From Chloroflexota bacterium (lineage in GTDB: Bacteria > Chloroflexota > Anaerolineae > Anaerolineales > UBA11858), in assembly GCA_030609055.1 (NCBI GenBank), contig JAUWCZ010000013.1:1-34720 (forward strand): DNA of 34,720 nt, written 5' to 3'. The translations under genes and the position numbers were made by a program. Numbering within the stretch: the stretch's first letter is position 1; each line of letters opens with the position of its first letter. Under the pieces are notes generated by a model. It did not search any database. It was not told where the DNA came from and worked only from the letters and a program-made list of their open reading frames with translations. Below, in pieces: positions 22,111 to 30,554 of the stretch.

Positions 22111-24222
22111 TCAGTTGTCCGGGGCACCCGCCTTAATCCAATTCAGGAAAATCTGGATCACATCATCAGCCAATTTTCCTGCGGGAGGCATAACCGTTCC
22201 GGTTTCCTGGGTATCCAGCAATTTTTGAGCCAGGAGGCTATTTTCAGCATCTCCAGGGATGACCGCGGGACCATTATCGCCGCTGTTAATCACTGAGTTA
22301 TAGGTACTGCCATCCCACCCTCCTAGAGTACCATGACAGGCATTGCAATCGGCTTCCAGGATGGGCACAATGTCAGCACTGAATGAAGGAGGACCTGATG
22401 GTGTGATGGATGATTCAGTCAGTTCCGGTTCCAGCTGGCGGATAATCTCGATCAGCTCCTGGATCTGATCATCTGTCAACAGACTGCCAAAGGCAATCAT
22501 AGGTGTTGCTAAGTGCCCGTTTTTGATGCTGTCAAATATATTCTGGTCGCTGTTATTCTCTTGGAAATCATTGTCATTCAGGAGAGGAGCACTAGCAGTT
22601 CCATCCGGTCTATGGCACTGGGTGCAGATCGTATTATAAATTTCCTGACCTGTGAGATTGATGTCCTGTGGGAGTTGTACTTCTGGGGGAAGGTCGACGG
22701 GGGGATTGGTTTCCCAGAACCGCATAAATGAGATGATTAAATTTATCTGCTCTTCGTTGAGAGGACCGCCGAATTCGCTCCCGAAAGGTGACATACCAAA
22801 ATTGGGTTGGCCCTGCGCGATGATATTGTACAGAGTGGTATTATCCCGTGTTTTGAGATACTCCCCGGAGCTGATAGGGGCAATGATGTCATCAGCTCGG
22901 GCGGGGTTTTGACCCCCTTCCCCAAAGGTACCGTGACAGGAGGCACAGTTTTCTGCATAGAGGGTTTTCCCGATTTCTAAGGAGGTCCCTTGAGCGGCCT
23001 CCCAGGTGTAGATAGTCAGGGCTTCCAGTTGAGCATCAGTCAGCACATCGCCCCACACAGGCATGGTCTCATGGGCACCACCGCTGGCGATGGTTTGACG
23101 GGTTTGCTCAATCGTCGCTGAATCAGGAATTCGACTGCCATGACAGGAAGTGCAGTTTTGATCAAATAAATCTTTACTTTCAGAGTTCGCTACTGGATCA
23201 GTGACGTATGCGGCTAATTGATCTAACTCCGCTGATGATAAACTTTCCCGCCAGGAGGGCATCTCGAGGTGTAAACCTCCCTGGCTGATGATCTCACGCA
23301 GTTCATCCTCTCCCTCATTATAGGCGACAGTTCTGCCGTGACAGGAGGCACAATTAATCGCAAATAGGCGCTGTCCATCCGGAGCTGCCAAAAAGTTGAG
23401 CAGTTCCGTGATTTCCCCATTGGTCAATACTTGCTTCCAGGCAGGGATCTTAACCTCGGCATGAGGTAGGAATTCATTTCCCTGATCAATTGCCTCATTC
23501 AGATCAATCGGGTTGCTGGCGACAAGATCTGAAATTTGATGGCATTCCTGGCAATTTTGTTTGAATAAATCATTTCCTCCTGGTGAGGTGATGAATCCCG
23601 CTAAAGAATCGATCTCATCCGTGGAGAGGTCTCCACTCCAGGCGGGCATACCTTCGTGGGTGCCCTGAGCGATGACGGCGTGCAGATCTATCCCTTCCGG
23701 TACAGCTATTGAGGGGCCATGACAGCTGGCGCAATTCTCAGTATATAAAGCGGCAACCGAATCACCTTTGATTTCCTCTGTTGGGGGAGGCGCTTCGAGG
23801 TAGGAGAGAACCGTCAAAGTGACGATGCCAATCACGGTGATGCTGGTTATTCCTGTCACCCAGGGGCGATTCATAAAATGCCGCTGCGGACCTTTGTCAA
23901 GGAGGGGCAACAGGAAAAGTAAGGTAATGACAATGACGGGGATGACAATTACTCCGATGACCTCCAAATTCCCAGGGAAATATTTAAGTAGTTGGAAGAG
24001 AAAGAGAAAATACCATTCCGGACGGGGAGTATAAGAACTATCAGCTGGATTTGCCCTGGATTCGAGGGGTGCTCCCATGAAATAGGCGAGAGCGATCAAA
24101 AAGAGAAAAACAAGCAGAGCGACGACCGCATCTTTGAATAAGATTATGGGATACCACGGAACGCCGTCCTGTTTGGCTTTTTTATATCTTTCCAGATATT
24201 GTTTCTTTTCGTTTTCTTTCAT
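22111..24222 (-). CDS. Cytochrome b subunit IV fused to seven cytochrome c domains
   Basis: A 703-residue membrane protein. Residues 1-145 form the C-terminal half of a split cytochrome b (subunit IV): three to four membrane helices and the quinol-site motif PEWY (68-71, in RPEWYFLFLFQLL). The rest is a chain of c-type domains with CXXCH at 164, 224, 291, 357, 426, 533 and 626 (first Cys). Typical Met-ligand segments follow most haems (MPAW, MPSW, MPVW, GMSPF, MIAF, MPPAGK), but after the second it is KIPAW without Met. The last domain (CNACHGTLGG … AGAPDN) is a PSCyt1-like type also found at the end of the nonahaem protein. The haem chain should lie outside and receive electrons from the Rieske protein, replacing cytochrome c1/f. 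Confidence 0.88.
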   Translation of the reverse strand: MKENEKKQYLERYKKAKQDGVPWYPIILFKDAVVALLVFLFLIALAYFMGAPLESRANPADSSYTPRPEWYFLFLFQLLKYFPGNLEVIGVIVIPVIVITLLFLLPLLDKGPQRHFMNRPWVTGITSITVIGIVTLTVLSYLEAPPPTEEIKGDSVAALYTENCASCHGPSIAVPEGIDLHAVIAQGTHEGMPAWSGDLSTDEIDSLAGFITSPGGNDLFKQNCQECHQISDLVASNPIDLNEAIDQGNEFLPHAEVKIPAWKQVLTNGEITELLNFLAAPDGQRLFAINCASCHGRTVAYNEGEDELREIISQGGLHLEMPSWRESLSSAELDQLAAYVTDPVANSESKDLFDQNCTSCHGSRIPDSATIEQTRQTIASGGAHETMPVWGDVLTDAQLEALTIYTWEAAQGTSLEIGKTLYAENCASCHGTFGEGGQNPARADDIIAPISSGEYLKTRDNTTLYNIIAQGQPNFGMSPFGSEFGGPLNEEQINLIISFMRFWETNPPVDLPPEVQLPQDINLTGQEIYNTICTQCHRPDGTASAPLLNDNDFQENNSDQNIFDSIKNGHLATPMIAFGSLLTDDQIQELIEIIRQLEPELTESSITPSGPPSFSADIVPILEADCNACHGTLGGWDGSTYNSVINSGDNGPAVIPGDAENSLLAQKLLDTQETGTVMPPAGKLADDVIQIFLNWIKAGAPDN

Positions 24223-24225
24223 GGT

Positions 24226-24885
24226 CTACTCTCTTTGTTTGGGCATCTCGCTGATGCCAATGCTGATCACCAGGTAGAGGTGAATCCCGAGCAGAAGCAG
24301 TAATGCCGCCGGTAGAATCCAGACATGAGTACCATAAAACCGGGTTAGGGTCAGCGGGGATAATTCCGCTCCCCCGAGGACAACCCTTAGCAACCAGTTT
24401 CCGACCAGAGGGGTTACAGCGACAATCTGTGTTCCAACTGTGGTCGCCCAGTAAGCTTTCTGATCCCAGGGCAGAAGATAACCAGTGAAGCCGAATCCGA
24501 TGGTGGTCAGAAAAAGGAATACGCCGGTGAACCAGGTGACTTCCCGTGGGTATTTATAAGATCCCAGGAAAATCACCCGCAGCATGTGGAGAAAACTTAA
24601 TACCACCATGGCACTTGCTCCCCAATGGTGCAGACCCCGGATCATCCATCCTGCAGGGACTTGAGTAGTGATGTATTGAACGCTGTCATAGGCATGGTCT
24701 GGGGTCGGCACGTAATAGATGGTTAACAGAATACCGGTGACCCCCTGATTAATAACTGCTAATAAAGTGGCACTGCCCAGGGTATAGAGCCAGTTCACAT
24801 ACGGGATTTTCCGTTTGAAAACGTTGTCCCAGATCGATCGCCAGCCTACGCGTTCATCGAGCCAGTCGGTAAGTTTAACAACCAT
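24226..24885 (-). CDS. Cytochrome b6-type subunit
   Basis: A 219-residue membrane subunit equal to the N-terminal half of cytochrome b. Four haem-ligand His residues are visible: His86 or 87 and His100 in LHHWGASAMVVLSFLHML, and His187 and His202 in THVWILPAALLLLLGIHL. The second pair is 14 residues apart, as in the b6 group. GYLLPWDQKAYWA (135-147) is the conserved quinol-site loop. The Cys that holds the extra haem in chloroplast b6 is absent near residue 35. ATG 24885 has GGGAG seven bases upstream and begins one base after the Rieske stop; an earlier in-frame ATG would overlap the Rieske gene. It pairs with the subunit IV fusion, three bases downstream. Confidence 0.93.
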   Translation of the reverse strand: MVVKLTDWLDERVGWRSIWDNVFKRKIPYVNWLYTLGSATLLAVINQGVTGILLTIYYVPTPDHAYDSVQYITTQVPAGWMIRGLHHWGASAMVVLSFLHMLRVIFLGSYKYPREVTWFTGVFLFLTTIGFGFTGYLLPWDQKAYWATTVGTQIVAVTPLVGNWLLRVVLGGAELSPLTLTRFYGTHVWILPAALLLLLGIHLYLVISIGISEMPKQRE

Positions 24886-24886
24886 A

Positions 24887-25366
24887 TCACACTCCCTGAA
24901 TGTAGATCTGATCATCCTCAATTTTAACCTGGTACCGGTCTAGCGGACGAGGTGGAGGACCGGAGACAACCAGACCATTCCGATCAAAAACAGCATTGTG
25001 GCAAGGGCAAAAAAATTGATCCTGATCATCGATCCATCTTACCCGGCAGCTGAGATGACTGCAGATATTTGAGAAAGCGATAAACTCACGGCCACCCTCT
25101 GTGTAGATATATGCTGAGACTTCCTCATCATTAACAATCCAGCCGGTTTGGCGTTGAATTGTGGTTTTAAATAATGTCGGTTTTCCAAATTCAACTTTTT
25201 TCGAAGAACCCAGACGGATCCAGTCCTGCCCTTCAGGTTTTTGCAGCGAGGGTCCAATGAGATATGAAATCGCTGGAATGCCCAGTCCCAGGCTGATCAA
25301 ACCTCCAATTGCCCAGGTGACAAGCCCTAAAAACCCTTTCCGTTCCAGTACCTTTTCATCAGGCAT
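24887..25366 (-). CDS. Rieske [2Fe-2S] protein of the bc complex
   Basis: A 159-residue protein. One N-terminal membrane helix (GLVTWAIGGLISLGLGIPAI, about 14-33) is followed by the Rieske fold. Box 1 is CSHLSC (Cys102, His104, Cys107) and box 2 is CPCHNA (Cys120, Cys122, His123), so all four cluster ligands and the two disulfide Cys are present. The Pro loop SGPPPRPLDRY follows. No twin-arginine signal is seen. I prefer ATG 25366 (MPDEKVLERKG), with GAGAG upstream; ATG 25387 is also in frame and would add seven residues. It takes electrons from quinol on cytochrome b6 and passes them to c haems. Confidence 0.93.
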   Translation of the reverse strand: MPDEKVLERKGFLGLVTWAIGGLISLGLGIPAISYLIGPSLQKPEGQDWIRLGSSKKVEFGKPTLFKTTIQRQTGWIVNDEEVSAYIYTEGGREFIAFSNICSHLSCRVRWIDDQDQFFCPCHNAVFDRNGLVVSGPPPRPLDRYQVKIEDDQIYIQGV

Positions 25367-25448
25367 GATTTTCTCTCTTTTTTCCATCTTTAGTTTGCAG
25401 TTCCCCTTCCGTATCTAGAATTAATTTTTCACAGGCTGTGATTATAGC

Positions 25449-27155
25449 CTAATTTTCCGGGGCACCGGATTCAATCCATTCCCTTAACAGGTCCAGCTCT
25501 TGATTGCTGAACTGGCTGAAATGAGTTTCATCTCCGGTGGTTTTTTGCACTAGCAGGCTGGCTTCCGGATCACCAGGAATTATCACAATCCCATTTTCAC
25601 TACCGGCTATTATTCCTGCATATGTGGAAAGGTCCAATCCCCCCTGCGCACTCTCTCCGTGACAGGCTTCGCAGCGGGTGATCAGAATGCCACTGATAAG
25701 ATCTGTATAGGTTAAGTCTTCTGGTAGGTCGGATACAACCAGGGGTGTTGGTGAGGGAGGAAGAGAAGGGAGCTGGTCGAGAATAGCTTCCCTCAGTCCG
25801 GGGGCATCAAAACCGGCAAATTCCCAGCTAACGCCATGGCAAGCACTGTTGGAGCAAAATGATGTGTTGCTTGTCCCACCCGGATCTGCCATGGAGTGAC
25901 AACTACCACAGCTAGGATCATTCACAAGATGGTGGAGAGAAATCCAATTGGTATTGAAGTGTGTTTCCGGTTCAGGACCAGTGCTGAGTTCAATTTCAGT
26001 GATAAAATCGGTGGCTTCTGATACAACCGGGATGGCATGGCAGATATTACATTCCAATCGAATGGCCTGTTCATTTTCATCTAGGTGCTGTCCATCATGG
26101 CACCGGAAACACCCCGGTGAATTATCATGTCCAATGTTATCCGGGTGGGATGTCCAATCAAACTTTCGCTCTGGAAAAACGCTGTTGGCATAAGAAATTT
26201 TCAGTTCTTCGATGGCCTGTGTGATATCGCCGCGGTGCTGGTTGTAATAATCAGGGTACTTCTCCTGGTAGAAATATTCCAGCAGGTCAAAAGCAGCAAA
26301 AGCGGCCTGCGTGTTGGAATACTTCTGGTGATAGGTATCCAGGGCGATCCGCCGAAATTCCGGGATATCAGTGGAGATTAGACCTCTTTCCATGAGCTCA
26401 TTAATAATATCTTCCGGATAAGAAACTAGGTGAGATATCCTGTTGTGACAGGTTATGCAATCCATTTCCTTGAGGTCTTCCTCTTTGATTTGGTCAAGAG
26501 AGAGCTCGCTTTCAATATCCAAATATTCCGTGATAGAGCTATCCCTATCTATGACCCGGACATAGGGGATTTCCTGCTCTTCCTTGTCAAGCGCAAGGAA
26601 TAAAACCGGATTTTCAATGTGCCAGTGGATGCCCTGGCCTAAACCGATTCGCTGGCTACCTCCTCCCGTTTTTAAAAGCAGGTATAGAGTGTAGCTGGAA
26701 TTATCCAGATCGCTCCGGTAGTGGACATTTTTTCTTAAACTGTCATCTGAAAACTTCTCCGGGAAATGGCACAACTCACAGGTTTCCCGGGCAGGGCGGA
26801 GATGTTTTACTTTTATAGGATACTCGTAGGTCGTAAAGACTGTGGCGACGACATGTCTGAGATCTCCCGCTTTCCGGGTAATGCGTTCAGTGATAAAACC
26901 TTGCCCGATATGACAATCAACACAGTCTACCCGTGCATGAGGCGATACGAGATATGCGGTGTATTCGGGAGGCATGGTGTGGCAGGTCTGTCCACAGAAA
27001 TCGGGCGAGTTGGTGTACTCCCAGGCATAAGCCCCACTCCACAGCATAGCCAGGCTCAGAACTCCTAAGACGAGGTACGGGGCGACTCTTAGCCATCTGG
27101 GAGTATTCACGGGAGGGAAGAAAAAGCCTTTTATCCATTGTCCTATATTTTTCAT
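25449..27155 (-). CDS. Nonahaem NapC/NirT-type membrane-anchored cytochrome c
   Basis: A 568-residue protein. After a short basic start, one membrane helix (YLVLGVLSLAMLWSGAYAW, about 27-45) leads into the NapC/NirT-like part: PDFCGQTCHTMPPEY (a CX3CH site at 54-59), then CXXCH at 78, 126, 233, 349, 369 and 416. CSNSACH (434-440) is a CX4CH site, and CEACH lies at 495. If all bind haem there are nine. The last 75 residues form a domain matching the end of the subunit IV fusion (GDPEASLLVQK, then WIESGAPEN). It is the first gene of the operon, 61 bases or more before the Rieske gene, with AGGA before ATG 27155. It may link the quinone pool or the bc complex to other haem proteins. Confidence 0.85.
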   Translation of the reverse strand: MKNIGQWIKGFFFPPVNTPRWLRVAPYLVLGVLSLAMLWSGAYAWEYTNSPDFCGQTCHTMPPEYTAYLVSPHARVDCVDCHIGQGFITERITRKAGDLRHVVATVFTTYEYPIKVKHLRPARETCELCHFPEKFSDDSLRKNVHYRSDLDNSSYTLYLLLKTGGGSQRIGLGQGIHWHIENPVLFLALDKEEQEIPYVRVIDRDSSITEYLDIESELSLDQIKEEDLKEMDCITCHNRISHLVSYPEDIINELMERGLISTDIPEFRRIALDTYHQKYSNTQAAFAAFDLLEYFYQEKYPDYYNQHRGDITQAIEELKISYANSVFPERKFDWTSHPDNIGHDNSPGCFRCHDGQHLDENEQAIRLECNICHAIPVVSEATDFITEIELSTGPEPETHFNTNWISLHHLVNDPSCGSCHSMADPGGTSNTSFCSNSACHGVSWEFAGFDAPGLREAILDQLPSLPPSPTPLVVSDLPEDLTYTDLISGILITRCEACHGESAQGGLDLSTYAGIIAGSENGIVIIPGDPEASLLVQKTTGDETHFSQFSNQELDLLREWIESGAPEN

Positions 27156-27917
27156 ATCTGATCCTGTAAGAAAGAACTATCTGAATGAAAACCAATTGTA
27201 ACATAATCCTATGACACAAGTTACACATCGTTACCTGGATCAAGTTTGAAATTTCAACAATAGATATTAGATAAAAATACCATGAAAAAATCCTTTTGTT
27301 TGACTTATCTCGACTTTGCCTGGAAGTGTTATTCAGATCTGGGAACACCACTTAATGTCAGGGGCATTTTATTTCAAAAATTGTGATTTGATATCCCAGC
27401 GGATTGAGTATCGTATTTATATACGTTGGTTATCGATCAGGATAACAGGGATATTCCCCAGATCTAAAATATACCTACCAGGTACGAATAAGAGCTTTGG
27501 CAGCAGCAGTTGCTCTCAGCATATAGCAGCATAAAGATCAAAATTGGTTGACGTTATTTACCTGGCGGGAATATTATAAAAAGCTTGTTGAATATATTTT
27601 GAGGTAAGTTCCCCATGGTGTGCAAATCAACATAGATCAACTCGACTGATAAGGTAGAAAAACACCGAAAAAGTTCTGTTTATACTAAGTAGAGCATTAG
27701 GGGATAAAAAGAGTATAAGAATATGATTTTAGGGCTGAAATCCTGGCAATAATCGACCAGAATCCCTCACTGGGGGCGATTTAAGGCTTTAGGAGCGATT
27801 TTATTTATAAAATGCAGTCTTGCTATGTCTAAAATAGGAGATCTCTACTGCATGCGAGTAGAGCAGAACCATCAGTTTTTGCCCTATATATTTCAATGGA
27901 GAATACCCGACAGGGAT
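27156..27917. other. Long intergenic region upstream of the bc-complex operon
   Basis: These 760 bases hold no convincing gene. Near the operon, on the minus strand, TGTCATA (27216-27210) and GTTACAATTG (27202-27193, with a TACAAT -10) recur from the decahaem promoter, and TGTAAC/GTTACA form a dyad (27197-27225). At 27548-27577 there is a plus-strand promoter-like pair, TTGACG, 18 bases, TATTAT, with no gene behind it. CTCTACT/AGTAGAG (27843-27863) is a seven-base-pair hairpin without a T run, 55 bases after the dipeptidase stop. Confidence 0.45.
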
Positions 27918-28973
27918 TTATGGTTTCCAGGTGGCTTTTAGGACCCGGATCCAGTTTTTATAACAGATTTTTTCCAGCTCCGGGGTAGAAAAACCATCCT
28001 CTTTCAGAAGTTGAATTATTTTTGGAAAACCGGTCACATCACCAACTTCGGAAGGGATAAAAGTCCCATCCAGGTCAGATCCAAAAGCAATATGATCCCC
28101 ACCGATCAGGTCGGCTATATAGCGGATGTGTTTGATGATAGAGGAGATAGGAGCATCATTCTTAGGTCTCTTTTCTCCATCCAGATCGTTGACTGAGAAA
28201 ATTATACCCACCACTCCATTTGTCTCTGCAACTGCTTTCAGCTGTTCGTCAGTCAAATTTCGGGCTTTAGGTATCAGTGTATTGGCAGCAGTGTGACTGG
28301 AAACCAACGGAGCAGAGGTTAGTTCGGTTGTGTCCCAGAACCCTTTTTCATTCAGGTGAGCCAGATCGATTAAGATACCCAGCTGGTTGCATGCCTTAAC
28401 GAGGTATTTTCCAGCTTCAGTTAACCCGGGACCTGTGTCTGGTGAAGAGGGGTACTGAAAAGGAACACCGTGACCAAATGCGTTTGGACGGCTCCAGGTG
28501 ATCCCCAGAGATCGCATCCCTTTCTCATAAAACAGGGGCAGATTATCAAGGGAAGGCAGGATCGGTTCCGCGCCTTCCAGGTGCAGAACAGCTGCCATAA
28601 CTTTATTCTCGAGGCAGGACTCCAGATTTTCGATATCTGAGACCACTTTGAATTTTCCTTCCGAGTCACTTTCGATCTTATATAGCAGATCGATCATGGT
28701 TAAGACTGCCTGGTGGGCATACTCATAATCTAGGGGAGGGGGGAAAGGAATGTAATATCCTTTCTCGGTTAAAACTGTCCGTTCTTTTGCGGTGGGAACT
28801 GATGGAGGGTTTGAGGGATAGACAGCAAAAAAACCACCTCTGAAATCAGCTTTAATAGCCCGGGGATAATCCAGCTGACCTGCACCGGGTTCCAGGAACG
28901 CCCGGGAATTAAGCGGATCTTCTGTTTTTGAAATTTTATTCAGAATGTCATTGTGGCCGTCGAAGATTTTCAT
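27918..28973 (-). CDS. Membrane dipeptidase (peptidase family M19)
   Basis: A 351-residue zinc hydrolase that cleaves dipeptides. Visible family motifs are FDGHNDIL at the start (His and Asp metal ligands), HLEGAEPI (bridging Glu), LIDLAHLNEKGFWD, SSHTAAN (second His) and IAFGSDLDGTF. There is no signal peptide, so despite the family name it is likely cytoplasmic. ATG 28973 has GGAG six bases upstream; the frame opens further but those codons cover a hairpin. It lies 57 bases after phoU on the same strand and may be read through from the pst operon. The link to phosphate is not obvious. Confidence 0.88.
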   Translation of the reverse strand: MKIFDGHNDILNKISKTEDPLNSRAFLEPGAGQLDYPRAIKADFRGGFFAVYPSNPPSVPTAKERTVLTEKGYYIPFPPPLDYEYAHQAVLTMIDLLYKIESDSEGKFKVVSDIENLESCLENKVMAAVLHLEGAEPILPSLDNLPLFYEKGMRSLGITWSRPNAFGHGVPFQYPSSPDTGPGLTEAGKYLVKACNQLGILIDLAHLNEKGFWDTTELTSAPLVSSHTAANTLIPKARNLTDEQLKAVAETNGVVGIIFSVNDLDGEKRPKNDAPISSIIKHIRYIADLIGGDHIAFGSDLDGTFIPSEVGDVTGFPKIIQLLKEDGFSTPELEKICYKNWIRVLKATWKP

Positions 28974-28986
28974 AGTAAACTCCATA

Positions 28987-29017
28987 GGATACGGTTTCCT
29001 CAAAGGAAACCGTATCC
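28987..29017 (-). terminator. Long hairpin between phoU and the dipeptidase gene
   Basis: GGATACGGTTTCC and GGAAACCGTATCC pair perfectly over 13 bases with a five-base loop. No T run follows on the minus strand, so it may be a weak terminator or an RNA stabiliser that separates the levels of the two genes. Confidence 0.5.
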
Positions 29018-29030
29018 TCCTTCTCCATAA

Positions 29031-29720
29031 TTAGAATGCCTCCGTTTCATCATCAGAGCGGTCAAATTCGATAATTTCACCGGTTGTTGTGAATACAGTT
29101 CTCTCACAAATATTAGTTACCCGATCAGCAGCCCGTTCCAGGTTGTGGGCGACCCACAGGAAAAAGGTTGCCCGGTCGATATTATTCCGGTCATTGATCA
29201 TCAAGTCCAATAACTCCTGATAAACCTTATTATAGAGAATATCGATTTGATCATCTTCTTTAGGGATAGATAGTGCGGTTTTTTCATCTGATTCCACAAA
29301 CGCCAAGACTGCTCTATGGAGCATGTCTGCTGTCAGATCAGCCATTTTGGGGATATGGACTAACTCTCGGAGAGGAGTTTCATCACCCAGGCGCATGGCA
29401 ATCCGGGCAATCCCTTTGGCATAGTCTCCTATACGTTCTAATTCGCCGGCGATATCAAGGATCGAGGAGAGCATGCGCAGGTCAAGTGCCATTGGTTGCT
29501 GCGTAGCGACTGTGATTAATGTTTTTGACTCAATCTGATATCTTTTTGTGTTGATGGTTTTATCGTTGTCATATATTTCCTTCGCTTTATCAATATCTCG
29601 ATGCTGAAGTGCATTTACTGATCCTTGGATAGCCTGTTCCACCAGGCTTCCAAGCTCAGTTATTGCCTCCAGGTGGTCGTTTATCTTCCTGTCTAATGTT
29701 TCTCTGATTTCTCGTGCCAT
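29031..29720 (-). CDS. phoU: Phosphate transport regulator PhoU
   Basis: A 229-residue all-helical protein with two PhoU repeats. The conserved patterns are LVEQAIQGSVNALQHRD, DLRMLSSILDIAGELERIGDYAKGIA in the first half and HNLERAADRVTNICERTVF in the second. PhoU binds metal clusters and couples the Pst transporter to the phosphate two-component system; no phoR or phoB is in the window. AGAGG lies before ATG 29720. It follows pstB by 71 bases and is the usual last member of the operon. Confidence 0.95.
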   Translation of the reverse strand: MAREIRETLDRKINDHLEAITELGSLVEQAIQGSVNALQHRDIDKAKEIYDNDKTINTKRYQIESKTLITVATQQPMALDLRMLSSILDIAGELERIGDYAKGIARIAMRLGDETPLRELVHIPKMADLTADMLHRAVLAFVESDEKTALSIPKEDDQIDILYNKVYQELLDLMINDRNNIDRATFFLWVAHNLERAADRVTNICERTVFTTTGEIIEFDRSDDETEAF

Positions 29721-29791
29721 AATAAACCTCTTTACCCTGTTTTTGGGTGTTCGAATAAAGGGAGATGGAGTAATCGTCCATCTGAATATTG

Positions 29792-30547
29792 TTAGCCGAA
29801 TCTACCTTGTATGTAATCTTCGGTTCGTTGATCCTGCGGATTAGTAAACATAACCTCTCCTCGCGCTGTCTCGACCAGTTCGCCCTGAAGTAAAAATACC
29901 GCTAAGTCAGCTGTCCTGGCTGCTTGCTGGACTGAATGAGGGACCAGGATAATTGTATAATCTCGCTTCAGATCCTGGAGAGATGCTTCCACTTTTCCAG
30001 TTGAGATGGGATCCAACCCGGAGGTTGGTTCATCAAGTAAAATTACCTCTGGTTCCAAGGCGAGTACCCGGGCCAGACACAGGCGCTGCTGCTGACCCCC
30101 GGAAAGAGCAATTGCGGGATCATCCAGCCGATCTTTCACTTCTTCCCATAATGCAGCTTTATGCAAACTGTTTTCAACAGCATAATTTAACCGCTCAGTG
30201 TCTTTTTCACCGGCAACTTCCAGGCCGTATGTCAAATTTTGCCGGATAGAGAAGGGCAGAACAACAGGCCGGGCAAAAACCATCCCTACTTGCCGGCGAA
30301 GATTTATAACATCTAGTTTGTTGCTCAGGATATCAACGGAGTCCAAGTACACGTTGCCTTCCTGATGGATAACATCTGCCAGGTCATTTAACCGGTTGAG
30401 TACTCGAAGTAAACTGGACTTTCCTCCTCCGGCGGGACCAAAAACAACCGTAATCTGGTTGGCTGGAATCTCGAGAGAGATATTTCTTAATGATTCTGTG
30501 CCATCAGAGTATTGGAGGGAATAATTTTGAATCGAGATCTTATTCAT
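29792..30547 (-). CDS. pstB: Phosphate ABC transporter ATPase PstB, Q-loop variant
   Basis: A 251-residue ABC ATPase. Walker A is GPAGGGKSS (37-45), the signature LSGGQQQRL is intact (148-156), Walker B is VILLDEP with the catalytic Glu173, and the switch His is His204. The Q-loop, normally VFQKPNPFP in PstB, reads MVFARPVVLPF here, so the Gln that contacts the metal and the membrane subunit is Ala92. The stretch NRLNDL is a PstB hallmark. It is seven bases from pstA and so belongs to the transporter operon. The second PstB (33411) has the opposite pattern of conserved and lost motifs. Confidence 0.9.
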   Translation of the reverse strand: MNKISIQNYSLQYSDGTESLRNISLEIPANQITVVFGPAGGGKSSLLRVLNRLNDLADVIHQEGNVYLDSVDILSNKLDVINLRRQVGMVFARPVVLPFSIRQNLTYGLEVAGEKDTERLNYAVENSLHKAALWEEVKDRLDDPAIALSGGQQQRLCLARVLALEPEVILLDEPTSGLDPISTGKVEASLQDLKRDYTIILVPHSVQQAARTADLAVFLLQGELVETARGEVMFTNPQDQRTEDYIQGRFG

Positions 30548-30554
30548 TGCACTG

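Noticed and set aside
27316-27534. A 72-codon open frame in the gap upstream of the bc operon
   Set aside because: It has no ribosome site, no recognisable pattern and an odd composition; it looks like chance.
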